Shown here in pieces: positions 51,353 through 60,611 of a DNA stretch of 64,000 nt (its first letter is position 1; each line of letters starts with the position of its first letter). Under the pieces are notes generated by a model that searched no databases, was not told where the DNA came from, and saw only the letters and a program-made list of their open reading frames with translations. The stretch lies in contig JAKAKD010000039.1 of assembly GCA_021824635.1 (NCBI GenBank), positions 1 through 64,000 of the forward strand, given 5' to 3'. The translations under genes were made by a program, and so were the position numbers. This stretch comes from Bacteroidota bacterium. GTDB taxonomy: Bacteria; Bacteroidota; Ignavibacteria; Ignavibacteriales; Melioribacteraceae.

Positions 51353-52288
51353 TCAAACAATTTCCAGCATTCTTTGAATTGGAAGAGAGGCTTTACGCGC
51401 TATCTCTTCCGGTATCTTAACCTCAAATTTATTATCACGCAACGACTCATAAAGTTTATCAACAGTGATCATTTTCATGTATTCGCAAATCGATTTTTCG
51501 CTAAGAGGATAAAATGCTGCGTCCGGTTTAATTTTTTTTAGTCGATGAAGAATCCCAATTTCCGTAGCGACAACAAATTCATCGGCATCCGATTTTTTGA
51601 CATAATCAATCATTCCCTCGGTAGAAAAAATATGTGTATTCTTGCAGTCGAAATAAATTTGCGATTTTAACATGCACGCCGATGAACAGCCGCATTCCGG
51701 ATGAATCAGAAATTCTGCATAGGGATGCCGGGCTTGTGCTTCATCAAAATTTACATCTCCAATTTTTTCGTGAACGTGACAGGCGCCATTCCAAATTTCC
51801 ATTTCGCGCCCGGTCATTGCAATTACATATTGACCAAGAAATTTATCGGGCAGAAAGAGAATCTTTCTTTCTTTCGGAATTGCCTGAACAACTTTTACGG
51901 CATTGGACGATGTACAACAGTAATCGCTTTCCGCTTTTACTTCAGCCGTTGTATTCACATACGAAACAACCAAGGCGTCGGGATTTTCCAATTTCCATTC
52001 CCTCAACTGATCGGCATTGATTGTAGAAGCAAGCGAACAACCTGCTTCAAGATCCGGAATTAAAATCTTTTTGTCCGGCGAAATGATCGAAGCAGTTTCT
52101 GCCATAAAATGCACGCCGCAAAAAACAATTAGATCCGCATCTGTTTTTGCTGCTTGCTGAGAAAGCCCTAGAGAATCGCCAACGAAATCCGCAATATCCT
52201 GTATTTCGTCAATCTGATAATTGTGAGCGAGAATTACAGCGTTCTTTTCTTTCTTCAGTTTTAAAATTTCATTTATTAAATCATTCAT
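51353..52288 (-). CDS. nadA: quinolinate synthase NadA
   Basis: Cytoplasmic 4Fe-4S enzyme that condenses iminoaspartate and dihydroxyacetone phosphate to quinolinate. From ATG 52288 it has 311 aa. Substrate and cluster motifs: AVILAHNYQIDEIQDIADFVGDS, VFCGVHFMAE (first Cys ligand), SYVNTTAEVKAESDYCCTSSNA, and HPECGCSSACM. An in-frame TTG at 52307-52309 would add only seven residues without conserved sequence, so ATG is preferred. It follows nadC by 22 bp. Confidence 0.95.
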   Translation of the reverse strand: MNDLINEILKLKKEKNAVILAHNYQIDEIQDIADFVGDSLGLSQQAAKTDADLIVFCGVHFMAETASIISPDKKILIPDLEAGCSLASTINADQLREWKLENPDALVVSYVNTTAEVKAESDYCCTSSNAVKVVQAIPKERKILFLPDKFLGQYVIAMTGREMEIWNGACHVHEKIGDVNFDEAQARHPYAEFLIHPECGCSSACMLKSQIYFDCKNTHIFSTEGMIDYVKKSDADEFVVATEIGILHRLKKIKPDAAFYPLSEKSICEYMKMITVDKLYESLRDNKFEVKIPEEIARKASLPIQRMLEIV

Positions 52289-52310
52289 CTCAAGATCCCG
52301 TTCTAACAAA

Positions 52311-53150
52311 TTAATTTTTAAAATTCATACTTATATCCAGTGCTTTAACCGAGTGGGTCAATGCACCTACTGAGATGAAATCCACTCCAGTCTCCGCAAT
52401 AGCGCGCACGGTATTTAGATTTACTCCGCCGGAAGCTTCAACTTTAACTTTTCCATCAATGAGTTTTACAGCTTCGTTCATTTGTTTTATCGACATATTA
52501 TCCAGCATGAGTATATCAGCTCCTGCATTCATAGCAATCTCCACTTCAGCAAGATTTGTCACTTCAACTTCAATTTTCATTTTTCCGGTTAGATTATTCT
52601 TTATCTGTATCACTGCTTCAAATATTCCTCCGGCTGCTTTAATATGATTATCTTTGATCAGCACCATATCATAAAGACCGATCCTGTGGTTTGTTCCCCC
52701 TCCTATTTTCACTCCGTATTTATCTAACATACGCAGACCCGGCGCTGTTTTTCTGGTATCAAGAATTACCGTTTTAAGTCCTTCAAGCTTTTCAACATAT
52801 TTGGATGTTGTTGTTGCAATACCGGAAATTCTCTGCAGAAAATTTAACGCGGTTCTTTCTCCTGTGAGCAACGACCGGTAAGATCCTTTCAGCCGAACTA
52901 TTTCGGTCCCAGCGGAAATGTGTTCTCCTTCTTTGACCAAATTTTTCCAGAAAATTTTCTTATCGAGTTTTTTAAAAACCGCCTTTGCAATCGGTAATCC
53001 TGCAAGAATACCATCCTCTTTAGCAATCATGAAGGCTTCTGAAACAGTTTTGCTCGGGACAATCAGATCGGTTGTTACATCGCCGCTGCCGATATCTTCC
53101 CGCAGGGCTTCGGAAATTATTCTGTCTAATTCTTTTCTATTGAGTTTCAT
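52311..53150 (-). CDS. nadC: nicotinate-nucleotide pyrophosphorylase NadC
   Basis: Cytoplasmic quinolinate phosphoribosyltransferase of 279 aa, turning quinolinate and PRPP into nicotinate mononucleotide. Typical segments: EDIGSGDVTTDLI near the start, GERTALNFLQRISGIAT, LDTRKTAPGLRMLDKYGVKIGGGTNHR, IKDNHI, MLDNMS, and VEASGGVNLNTV, FISVGALTHS. It lies between nadB (14 bp) and nadA (22 bp) in a pathway-complete operon. Confidence 0.96.
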   Translation of the reverse strand: MKLNRKELDRIISEALREDIGSGDVTTDLIVPSKTVSEAFMIAKEDGILAGLPIAKAVFKKLDKKIFWKNLVKEGEHISAGTEIVRLKGSYRSLLTGERTALNFLQRISGIATTTSKYVEKLEGLKTVILDTRKTAPGLRMLDKYGVKIGGGTNHRIGLYDMVLIKDNHIKAAGGIFEAVIQIKNNLTGKMKIEVEVTNLAEVEIAMNAGADILMLDNMSIKQMNEAVKLIDGKVKVEASGGVNLNTVRAIAETGVDFISVGALTHSVKALDISMNFKN

Positions 53151-53164
53151 CTATTTGATCGAGT

Positions 53165-54736
53165 TCAAATTTCAACAAATTTCGGTTTGTTCCCTTTTTG
53201 TATGACAATTGTTTTTTGATATTTCGTTTCTTCAGAGATGAAGTCATTTCGCATATGACAGCCCCGGCTTTCCTTTCTAATGAGGGCAGAATAAATAATT
53301 AATCGCGCAAGAATTAATAAACACCTTTTCCTGAAACCGTAATATTCTTCATCGTTAAAATTAGAAATAGAAATATATGAATCAATTTGGTGAAGTGCTG
53401 ACTGGAGAGTTTTGCCGTTTCGAATTATTCCCGCATTCTGCCAAAGAAGATCCGCAATATTTGCGCTTTCAACAGAAAAATTAATTTTATTCTCTTCCTC
53501 GATATAAAAATTTGTTTTTTCATCCGGATAATTATGAAAGAATTTTTGCTTGCTGTAATTAAACGCATGATCAACCGACCTTTTTCCGAACACTAAACAT
53601 TCCAAAAGAGAGTTGCTTGCAAGACGGTTAGCACCGTGAACACCTGTAGATGCCGTTTCGCCTATTGCGTATAAACGACTGATATTGGTTTCACCGTCAA
53701 GTCCGGTTTTGATTCCTCCAATCATATAATGTGCTGCCGGCGCAACAGGAATTGGATTTTTCGTAATGTCTATTCCAAATTTCAATGCTTCAACATAAAT
53801 ATTCGAGAAACGTTTTTTTATCTTTACCGGATTTAAATGCCGAAGATCCAAAAAAACATTCCGCGTGCCGGAGTTTTTCATTTCATTAATAATTGCTTCC
53901 GAGACAACGTCACGCGGCGAGAGTTCTGTTGTGTCATATTCTTCAAGAAATCTTTTTCCATTTTGATCGATTAAATAAGCGCCTTCGCCTCTGACTGCCT
54001 CGCTTATTAAAAACGTTTCTCCGGTAACGGAGTAAAAGGAAGTTGGATGAAACTGTAAGAATTCCATATTTTGAATTTGAGCTCCGGCGTTATAAGCTAA
54101 TGATATTCCTTCGCCTATCGATGTATGTGGGTTGGTAGAACGAGAGTACACAGATGCGCCGCCGCCGGAAGCAATGATTGTTGATTTTCCATAAATCATG
54201 CTTGACTTGTTGTTTTTGATGTCGTAAGCGTGAACACCAAAACATTCGTCTTCGCGGATAATCAAGCGTTGGACATAATGGTTTTCAAGTATTCGAATAT
54301 TTTTTTTCTTCTTAACTAATCTATGAACAAATTTTACAAGCTCTTCACCGGTTGCATCACCGCCGGAATGAAGAATGCGGCGCATCGAGTGCCCTCCTTC
54401 GAGCCCAAAAGCAATTTTACCATCCTCTTTATCGAATTGCATTCCCATTGAGATTAGTTCTTCAACTCTTGACTTTCCTTCATTCACCAAAATTTCAACT
54501 GCAGCTTCATTACATAAATTTCTTCCCGCTTTAATGGTGTCTTCAAAATGAAGTTTTACGGAGTCTTTTGTATCAACGGCGGCGGCAATTCCTCCTTGTG
54601 CCCAATATGAACTGCTCAAAGCAAGTGTCGATTTTGTTAAGACCGAGACACTTCCAAATTGAGAAGCATATAGCGCCGCATATAATCCGGCAAGTCCGGC
54701 ACCAACTATCACAAAATCGAACTGATTAGTTTCCAT
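53165..54736 (-). CDS. nadB: L-aspartate oxidase NadB
   Basis: FAD enzyme of 523 aa that oxidises aspartate to iminoaspartate, first step of NAD synthesis. N-terminal Rossmann motif DFVIVGAGLAGLYAALYAS, SYWAQGGIAAAVDTKDS, the Glu/Arg-containing FLQFHPTSFY, PVAPAAHYMIGGIKTGLDGET and the end-of-domain GVHGANRLASNSLLECLVFGKR agree with the succinate dehydrogenase/fumarate reductase flavoprotein family in its NadB branch. First gene of nadB-nadC-nadA. Confidence 0.96.
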   Translation of the reverse strand: METNQFDFVIVGAGLAGLYAALYASQFGSVSVLTKSTLALSSSYWAQGGIAAAVDTKDSVKLHFEDTIKAGRNLCNEAAVEILVNEGKSRVEELISMGMQFDKEDGKIAFGLEGGHSMRRILHSGGDATGEELVKFVHRLVKKKKNIRILENHYVQRLIIREDECFGVHAYDIKNNKSSMIYGKSTIIASGGGASVYSRSTNPHTSIGEGISLAYNAGAQIQNMEFLQFHPTSFYSVTGETFLISEAVRGEGAYLIDQNGKRFLEEYDTTELSPRDVVSEAIINEMKNSGTRNVFLDLRHLNPVKIKKRFSNIYVEALKFGIDITKNPIPVAPAAHYMIGGIKTGLDGETNISRLYAIGETASTGVHGANRLASNSLLECLVFGKRSVDHAFNYSKQKFFHNYPDEKTNFYIEEENKINFSVESANIADLLWQNAGIIRNGKTLQSALHQIDSYISISNFNDEEYYGFRKRCLLILARLIIYSALIRKESRGCHMRNDFISEETKYQKTIVIQKGNKPKFVEI

Positions 54737-54970
54737 GAAGAATAATACAATTGTCTGAAAGAAATGATTAATACCGATGCGAATTTAGATCAATCCGTTA
54801 ACCAATACAAAATTATTTTTAAGTTATCTGCGCGATTGTCAATTAATTGCCTAAATAAATAATGCTTTAAAGAATACAAAAATAATTTGTTATTTTTTCA
54901 TGGGACTGTTGGTTACTTTTCGTGGCAGTACTTCGTCTCTTTGTTTTTATATAATTATTGCGGAGAATTT

Positions 54971-56629
54971 ATGAGGAATCAAATCTTTGTTGTTTTCTTG
55001 ATATCATCCCTACTTTTAGTTAGATGCAGCAATAGTAAGAAAGAAGTTCAGACTGCGTTGGATAAAATTAACGCAGATGGATTAAAAGAAAAGATTTCAA
55101 TATTGGCTTCTGATGATTTTAAGGGACGCGCTCCGTCAACCCTGGGAGAAGAACGAACCATCAAGTATCTTGAAGAACAATTCAAGAAAATTGGATTACA
55201 GCCGGGGAACGGAAATAGTTATTTGCAGGAAATTCCTTTTGTAAAGATTACTACAGAGTTGAATTCAATAGCCGCCGTCATCAAAAGTAAAAATGAGACA
55301 TTGAATCTTTCCGTTCCAAAAGATTTTGTCGTTGGAACAACGAGAGTTGTGGATAACACTTCATTAAAAAATTCAGAAATGATTTTTGCCGGCTACGGAA
55401 TTGTTGCGCCGGAATATAACTGGAATGATTACGCCGGGCTTAATGTAAAGGGGAAAACCGTTGTTGTGCTTGTTAACGATCCGGGATTTGCCACCGGAGA
55501 TAAAAATTTATTCAACGGTAAAGCAATGACATACTACGGAAGATGGACTTATAAATTTGAGGAAGCCGCAAGACAAGGCGCTGCGGGCTTAATAATCATT
55601 CACGAAACCGATGCCGCCGGATACCCATGGAGCGTTGTTGAAAACAGTTGGACCGGAACCAGATTTTACTTAGAAACACCGGACAAAAATATGTCCAACT
55701 GCGAATTCAACGGCTGGGTTACTACCGAAACCGCGCAGAAAATTTTTGAAATGTCCGGTTTAGATTACAAAAAAGAAATTGCTTCCGCCGCACAAAGAGG
55801 ATTTAAACCCATTATTCTTTCTTCAAATATGTCAATTTCGTTTAAAAGTAAATTTGCTTATACAAAATCCAACAACGTGATTGGAGTTCTGCCGGGGAAA
55901 GAACTTGCCGATGAATATATTATTTATTCAGCTCACTGGGATCATTTTGGTGTAAGACCCAACACCGCACAGGGCGATTCAATATTAAACGGAGCTTTAG
56001 ATAACGCAACGGGAGTGGCGGGAATACTACAAGTAGCCGAAGCATTTGCAGCTCTTCCTCAACCTCAGAAACGCTCAATAATTTTCCTCTCTGTTACAGG
56101 TGAAGAAGCGGGATTGCTCGGAAGTGATTATTATGCCAAACATCCTCTTTTTCCCTTAAATAAAACAGCCGCAGTAATAAACTTGGATGCGCTTAATATT
56201 TTCGGAAAAACAAAAGATATTACTCTTGCCGGTTATAAAGATTCCGGATTAGATGATTACGCAGAAAAGGTAATCAAAGAATATGGAAGATATGTTGTGC
56301 CGGAACCAACTCCGGAAAAAGGGACTTATTTCAGAAGTGATCATTTTAGTTTTGCAAAAGTGGGCGTTCCTTCTCTCTATTTTGGAAGCGGTATGGATAA
56401 CATAGAACATGGTAAACAGTGGGGTTTGGATCAGTCCGCAAAATGGCTGAGAGAAAATTATCACAAACCGTCTGATGAATATAAACCGGATATCTGGAAA
56501 TTCGATGGGATGGTTGATGACTTAAAAATTATTTTCGAAGTCGGTTATGATCTAAGCATGACGAATAAATTTCCCAATTGGCTCGAAGGTTCTCCATATA
56601 AAGCCAACAGAGACGCAATGATGAAATAG
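54971..56629 (+). CDS. M28 family metallopeptidase, lipoprotein
   Basis: Exported aminopeptidase-like protein of 552 aa from ATG 54971, which has GGAGAATTT before it and opens a lipoprotein-like signal ending in LLLVRC. A PA domain is inserted at about 110-270 (VVVLVNDPGF, GAAGLIIIHET). The di-zinc catalytic domain follows with YSAHWDHFG (His, Asp), LDNATGVAGILQVA (bridging Asp), VTGEEAGLLGS (Glu pair), INLDALN and FRSDHFSFAKVGVPS (last His). All metal ligands are in place. It ends three bases from the convergent esterase gene. Confidence 0.92.
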   Translation: MRNQIFVVFLISSLLLVRCSNSKKEVQTALDKINADGLKEKISILASDDFKGRAPSTLGEERTIKYLEEQFKKIGLQPGNGNSYLQEIPFVKITTELNSIAAVIKSKNETLNLSVPKDFVVGTTRVVDNTSLKNSEMIFAGYGIVAPEYNWNDYAGLNVKGKTVVVLVNDPGFATGDKNLFNGKAMTYYGRWTYKFEEAARQGAAGLIIIHETDAAGYPWSVVENSWTGTRFYLETPDKNMSNCEFNGWVTTETAQKIFEMSGLDYKKEIASAAQRGFKPIILSSNMSISFKSKFAYTKSNNVIGVLPGKELADEYIIYSAHWDHFGVRPNTAQGDSILNGALDNATGVAGILQVAEAFAALPQPQKRSIIFLSVTGEEAGLLGSDYYAKHPLFPLNKTAAVINLDALNIFGKTKDITLAGYKDSGLDDYAEKVIKEYGRYVVPEPTPEKGTYFRSDHFSFAKVGVPSLYFGSGMDNIEHGKQWGLDQSAKWLRENYHKPSDEYKPDIWKFDGMVDDLKIIFEVGYDLSMTNKFPNWLEGSPYKANRDAMMK

Positions 56630-56632
56630 TTT

Positions 56633-57766
56633 TTATTTACCGAAAAATATTTTTAGAGGTCGCCACACTCGCTTTGCCCAGGCGGCCTCATTGTGTGTTG
56701 CAGTCTTATCTATATAAACAAACAAATCTTTATCAATTGAAAATCCTTTTTTCTCAAGAGCTGTTACCATCTCGTTAACTCCTGGCAGAAGTTGCGCATC
56801 CAGATCAATCCCTCCGTTATCTATATAAAGAGAGATCTCTTTTTTCTTGCCCGAATATTCTAAAACTTTTTTTACATAATCTATTTTACTGTATTTGAAC
56901 GCCGGAGAAAAACAAGCTGCTTTTGAAAATACCTCCGGGTGTTCCCATGCGCACATCATAGAAATCAATCCTCCCATTGATGAACCGGCTACTGCTGTGT
57001 TTTTGGCTTCGGGCAGCGTTCTAAATTTTGAATCAATTAACGGTTTTACTTTTTCTATTATGAATTTCATATAAAGACGACCTAGTGGTGTATCCGAATA
57101 TTCTACCATCCTATCATCAGTATTATTCATCCCCACTATTATGATTGGTTCAATCTCCCCGTTGCGAATTAAACTATCTGCGGTTTCATCAACTTGCCAG
57201 TCAATAAACATGCTTGACGTATGCGGATCAAAAATATTTTGTCCGTCATGCATATAAAGAACCGGGTAACGTCTTCCGGTTTCTTTTTCATAATTCGGCG
57301 GCAGCCACACTATAATATCCCTCGGCTTTAATCCGTCTATCGCAAGATTTTTAAAATACTCAACTTTGCCGGTAATCTGTCCGGCTATCTTGAAATTAAA
57401 TTTATCCCGCCAATTGTTTATGACTACGCTGACGGTTGTATCATGTTCAACTTTTAAAACTGTGTTTGGCGGAACGGTTGCATCATCTTTCAATGCTTCT
57501 GTTTGCCAATTTCCCTTTGTGAATTTGTATTCAATTCTAGCTCCTTTTGTAAAGCCGAGTGTTTTTTGCCATATTTTATTTGAGATTTTTTCTAGCGCTA
57601 CTTTTCCGGGATTCCAATTGCCAATCTCTTCTGCGTTTCCTACAATGTAGACTTTATCGCTGTCGTTCAAAGTTGGAGCTTCAACTCTAAACGTAACATT
57701 GATTCTTTCTTGTGAGTAAATAGGGAGAGAGGCAATAAACATCAGAACAGATAAAATACGTTTCAT
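56633..57766 (-). CDS. exported esterase with N-terminal CBM20-like domain
   Basis: Protein of 377 aa from ATG 57766, with AGGA before it. A signal peptide (MKRILSVLMFIASLPIYSQ) leads to a starch-binding CBM20-like domain (about 20-112: VTFRVEAP, VYIVGNAEEIGNWNPGKV). The rest is an alpha/beta-hydrolase of the esterase D/Fes group: RRYPVLYMHDGQNIFDP, nucleophile Ser in AGSSMGGLISM, and a C-terminal His in KTATHNEAAWAKRVW. The substrate may be an ester on a sugar or siderophore; this is not certain. Confidence 0.87.
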   Translation of the reverse strand: MKRILSVLMFIASLPIYSQERINVTFRVEAPTLNDSDKVYIVGNAEEIGNWNPGKVALEKISNKIWQKTLGFTKGARIEYKFTKGNWQTEALKDDATVPPNTVLKVEHDTTVSVVINNWRDKFNFKIAGQITGKVEYFKNLAIDGLKPRDIIVWLPPNYEKETGRRYPVLYMHDGQNIFDPHTSSMFIDWQVDETADSLIRNGEIEPIIIVGMNNTDDRMVEYSDTPLGRLYMKFIIEKVKPLIDSKFRTLPEAKNTAVAGSSMGGLISMMCAWEHPEVFSKAACFSPAFKYSKIDYVKKVLEYSGKKKEISLYIDNGGIDLDAQLLPGVNEMVTALEKKGFSIDKDLFVYIDKTATHNEAAWAKRVWRPLKIFFGK

Positions 57767-57822
57767 GATAGTCCTCAAAAATTAATGATGGTCAATTTCT
57801 CTAAAAATAATAACAAAAAATT

Positions 57823-58263
57823 TTATACTTTGGCATACTTTGGATTTTGCTTGCGCATAAATTTTTGCGGCTCTTTCAAAGGCACAAATCCGAATTGAGA
57901 ATAAAGACCATGAGCGTCTTTTGTAGCAAGCATCCACGTCTTTAAATCTTTCAGTTTGGAATGATTCATAATACTTTTCATTAACCACTTGGATAATCCG
58001 CGTTTTCTGAACTCTTCAATTATAAAAACATCCGCCAGGTAGCCAAAGCTTGCATAATCTGTAATTACTCGCGCAAAACCAATTTGCTTTTTATTGTGAT
58101 AAACTCCGAAACAGAGCGATCCTTTTATTGCTTTTTTAACCCGCTCAATTTTAATTCCCCTAGACCAATAAGCATTAACCAGAAAATTATGAATGATTTT
58201 GATCTGTAGCTTTCGTTTATCTGTGCTGATTAGATAGCTGCTTTTTTTAAATTCAGATTTCAT
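57823..58263 (-). CDS. GNAT family acetyltransferase
   Basis: Cytoplasmic protein of 146 aa from ATG 58263; a TTG 18 codons upstream would only add a Phe/Lys-rich leader. It has the GNAT acetyl-CoA fold: GFARVITDYASFGYLADVFI and the P-loop-like FRKRGLSKWLMKSIM, followed by ATKDAHGLYSQFGF. It resembles the group of small GNAT proteins starting with IS-TDK-LQIKIIHNFL and YWSRGI. Substrate unknown. Confidence 0.85.
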   Translation of the reverse strand: MKSEFKKSSYLISTDKRKLQIKIIHNFLVNAYWSRGIKIERVKKAIKGSLCFGVYHNKKQIGFARVITDYASFGYLADVFIIEEFRKRGLSKWLMKSIMNHSKLKDLKTWMLATKDAHGLYSQFGFVPLKEPQKFMRKQNPKYAKV

Positions 58264-58422
58264 AAAATTTTTTCTAAAATAGTAATTAGGCAAGAAACAA
58301 AACTCTTTTTTGCGCAAAATATGTTATTGTTAGAGAATTATTGAATGCAAATAGCCGCAACTCTCTTCTAAAATTACAAAAAACTGTTTGATTTTATAAA
58401 TACTTGGGCTGAGAAAGAGGCG

Positions 58423-58443
58423 GCGGAGTTTTATTTACTCCGC
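58423..58443 (-). terminator. probable terminator after the DUF1847 gene
   Basis: GCGGAG (58423-58428) pairs with CTCCGC (58438-58443), with further A-T closing pairs, just past the stop of the minus-strand DUF1847 gene. The minus-strand tail CGCCTCTTTCTC is only moderately T-rich. Confidence 0.5.
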
Positions 58444-58445
58444 TT

Positions 58446-59033
58446 CTAATTTTGTGAGATTTCTATCGGTTTAATAAATTGTTTTGGTGACAATTCCCGC
58501 AATGGATTGTGGTTATAAACCCGGTCTTTTACAATAACGGTTGTGTAATCGGGCTTCAGATTCCTCTGCAAGATTATATCATGTCCAAGACAAATTCCCA
58601 TGATGAGAACAAAGTCAACGCCTTCTGAATTTAGTTGGGCGGCCTGTCCAAGTGGATTGCATGAGACATTATGAATACAACTTTTATCATTTACTTCGTC
58701 CTGCTTTAAACCGCCAACAGCACAAGAAACGTAGGATGACCTGATATTGTTCTCTCTTAAAATATTTTTCAGATTCTTAGCAGTCTCTTCCATGCCGTAA
58801 CAATATGCAAGTCCGACTTTTTTATATTCCACTCTTTGGATGAACTCGATAATTTCCTGAATTCTCGAAAGAGAACCGGCTCGCCCGTCATCAACCAGTG
58901 CGGCAGCGGCCTGAATTATTTTTTGATTTTCATCCAGGTGATATTCGTTCTTGAGTTCATCGCCGTCAAAAGTTTCTACAGAACAACTTTCTCCAACTCT
59001 ACATATTTTTTTCGAACAAGCTATACAATCCAC
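58446..59033 (-). CDS. Cys-rich DUF1847 metal-binding protein
   Basis: Protein of 195 aa of the DUF1847 family, of unknown function. The start MDCIACSKKICRVGESC has four Cys (3, 6, 11, 17) suited to bind a metal or a cluster. Further conserved segments are VEYKKVGLAYCYGMEETAKNL, SCAVGGLKQDEV, CIHNVSCNPLGQAAQLN and FVLIMGICLGHD. The C-terminal GICLGHD region suggests a redox or metal site. Such proteins are more frequent in anaerobes. It stands alone with a terminator-like stem behind it. I cannot assign a reaction. Confidence 0.78.
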   Translation of the reverse strand: MDCIACSKKICRVGESCSVETFDGDELKNEYHLDENQKIIQAAAALVDDGRAGSLSRIQEIIEFIQRVEYKKVGLAYCYGMEETAKNLKNILRENNIRSSYVSCAVGGLKQDEVNDKSCIHNVSCNPLGQAAQLNSEGVDFVLIMGICLGHDIILQRNLKPDYTTVIVKDRVYNHNPLRELSPKQFIKPIEISQN

Positions 59034-59162
59034 TTCTGTAAAAATCCTTTTTTATTAATCTATAGTTATGATAAGATGTCGGTTCGTCAGAGAGGATTCA
59101 AGAATAAAAGATTGGAGATCTTTCTAAACAAATGAATTGTTTTTTTGATTAAGCGCTTGTTT

Positions 59163-59942
59163 CTATTTGGAAACATCCGTCGGTAAAATTGTATTGAGTA
59201 ATATTTGAAAGTATTTCTTGAGCAGTTGATAAAACTCATCTTTGTTTTTCAATTCAGTTTTTGTCTTTGTCCCATTATCAGTGATAGTTAAAGATGAATT
59301 GCTGAGAGTAACTCTTCCCGTCTGTGTGGCAATTGTACAAAGCATTCTGGTTCGAAATATTGAGTCCGAAAATGTTTGTTGATACTTACACATTTCTTCA
59401 AAATCCGGAAAGAGACGGGGAGTTAAAGAAAATTTGTACTGCAACTTCCATTCGTAATTTTCTCTCCTCCTCAGATCAAATTCGTCTTCTGCCACGCGGA
59501 TAATTTTATAATAACCGCTTACATCCCACAGTTCACCGTTAGGAAATTCAAGCGGCATACGGAACGAATCGCCAAAACCTACATCAACCAAATAATCTTT
59601 TTCGAGATGAACCAGAAGAGTCATGTGGTCAAACTCAGGACCTAAATCTTTACGCTCATGATTAAAAACTCTAGCCGAGAGCATATCAACTTTATATCCA
59701 AGCGAAGTTAAAAGCCAATGAAACAGCCCGTTCAATTCATAACAAAAGCCGCCTCGCTTTGACGGGATTATTTTTTGATAGATCCGCTCAAGGTCCAAAA
59801 CAATTTTATCCCGGTCGGGTACATCCAGATCTTCAAACGGAATTGAGAGCAAATGTTGATTTTGCAGCTCTGTTAAGAAATCCAAAGATGGCGGCTTAAC
59901 TTCCGATATTCCAATTCTAGCGAGATACTTTTCTATATTCAT
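59163..59942 (-). CDS. nat: arylamine N-acetyltransferase
   Basis: Cytoplasmic enzyme of 259 aa that moves acetyl or other acyl groups from CoA to arylamines or hydrazines. The Cys protease-like triad is complete: C67 in RGGFCYELNG, H106 in FDHMTLLV and D120 in VDVGFGD. Length agrees with bacterial NATs (about 255-280). No biosynthetic genes using such chemistry are near. It diverges from the secreted glycine-rich protein over 177 bp. Confidence 0.92.
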   Translation of the reverse strand: MNIEKYLARIGISEVKPPSLDFLTELQNQHLLSIPFEDLDVPDRDKIVLDLERIYQKIIPSKRGGFCYELNGLFHWLLTSLGYKVDMLSARVFNHERKDLGPEFDHMTLLVHLEKDYLVDVGFGDSFRMPLEFPNGELWDVSGYYKIIRVAEDEFDLRRRENYEWKLQYKFSLTPRLFPDFEEMCKYQQTFSDSIFRTRMLCTIATQTGRVTLSNSSLTITDNGTKTKTELKNKDEFYQLLKKYFQILLNTILPTDVSK

Positions 59943-60056
59943 AAATTGACTTTAAAATTCGACCGGATAGACGAACCGTACGACTCTACGGTTGAATATC
60001 AAATTCACTACTGGAAACTTCGCATAAAATTTTACCAAATTCACACAAATCTTTCC

Positions 60057-60071
60057 TGGCACGTTTTTTAC
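60057..60071 (+). promoter_or_regulatory. sigma-54-like promoter (-24/-12)
   Basis: TGGCACG at 60057-60063 is a perfect -24 box; after TTTT comes TTAC (60068-60071), one base from the -12 TTGC, with the right GG to (G)C spacing. It lies about 48 bp before the ATG of the glycine-rich protein. Three to four sigma-54 activators are encoded in this window. Confidence 0.55.
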
Positions 60072-60119
60072 CTATTCTAATCAAAACAATATAACATTTA
60101 CAATAACCAAGGAGTAAAG

Positions 60120-60548
60120 ATGAAAAAGGTAGTTTCACTAATTGCACTCTTTGCAATTCTTATTGCATACTCAAACATCTACGCACAAACACAAAATCCA
60201 AATCCTCCGGCTCAGCATGGCAAAGGATTCGTTGATAAGAACGGGGACGGTTACAACGATAACGCTCCAGACCATGATGGCGACGGAATTCCAAACGGAG
60301 TAGACCCGGATTATAAAGGTCCAAAACTTCAGAAGAATAAATTTGTTGATTTGAATGGCGACGGAATTAATGACAACGCCGGCAAAGGTAAACGCGGCGG
60401 CAAAGCCGGGAAAGGCGGATACGGTCCCGGCAATGGCACAGGTAATAATGGCGTTGGTCCCCAAAACGGAACAGGAAATGGAGTTGGAACCGGAACATGT
60501 ACCGGAACTCAAGGAACAAACGGACGCGGGTATAGAGGCGGTAAATAG
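60120..60548 (+). CDS. secreted glycine-rich protein with Ca-binding-like DxDGDG loops
   Basis: Protein of 142 aa with a signal peptide (about 1-22, ending SNIYAQ). Residues about 38-85 hold three acidic loops of the dockerin/thrombospondin-3 type: DKNGDGYNDN, DHDGDGIPNG and DLNGDGINDN, likely to bind calcium. The C-terminal third is Gly/Asn/Lys-rich (GKGGYGPGNG, GTGNNGVGPQNG). AAGGAG gives a strong RBS, a sigma-54-like promoter is upstream and a terminator follows. It may be a surface or matrix protein; no family beyond the loops is recognised. Confidence 0.8.
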   Translation: MKKVVSLIALFAILIAYSNIYAQTQNPNPPAQHGKGFVDKNGDGYNDNAPDHDGDGIPNGVDPDYKGPKLQKNKFVDLNGDGINDNAGKGKRGGKAGKGGYGPGNGTGNNGVGPQNGTGNGVGTGTCTGTQGTNGRGYRGGK

Positions 60549-60575
60549 ATCGCCGGATAAAAAATTTAGTTAACC

Positions 60576-60601
60576 GGGACTCTTAGGAGTCCCATTTTTT
60601 T
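60576..60601 (+). terminator. terminator adjoining the RBS of the next gene
   Basis: GGGACTC (60576-60582), TTAG loop, GAGTCCC (60587-60593), then A and seven T (60594-60601). The RBS GAGG (60602-60605) of the next gene begins at once after the T run, so either reading through or a separate promoter must supply that gene. Confidence 0.8.
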
Positions 60602-60611
60602 GAGGTTATTC

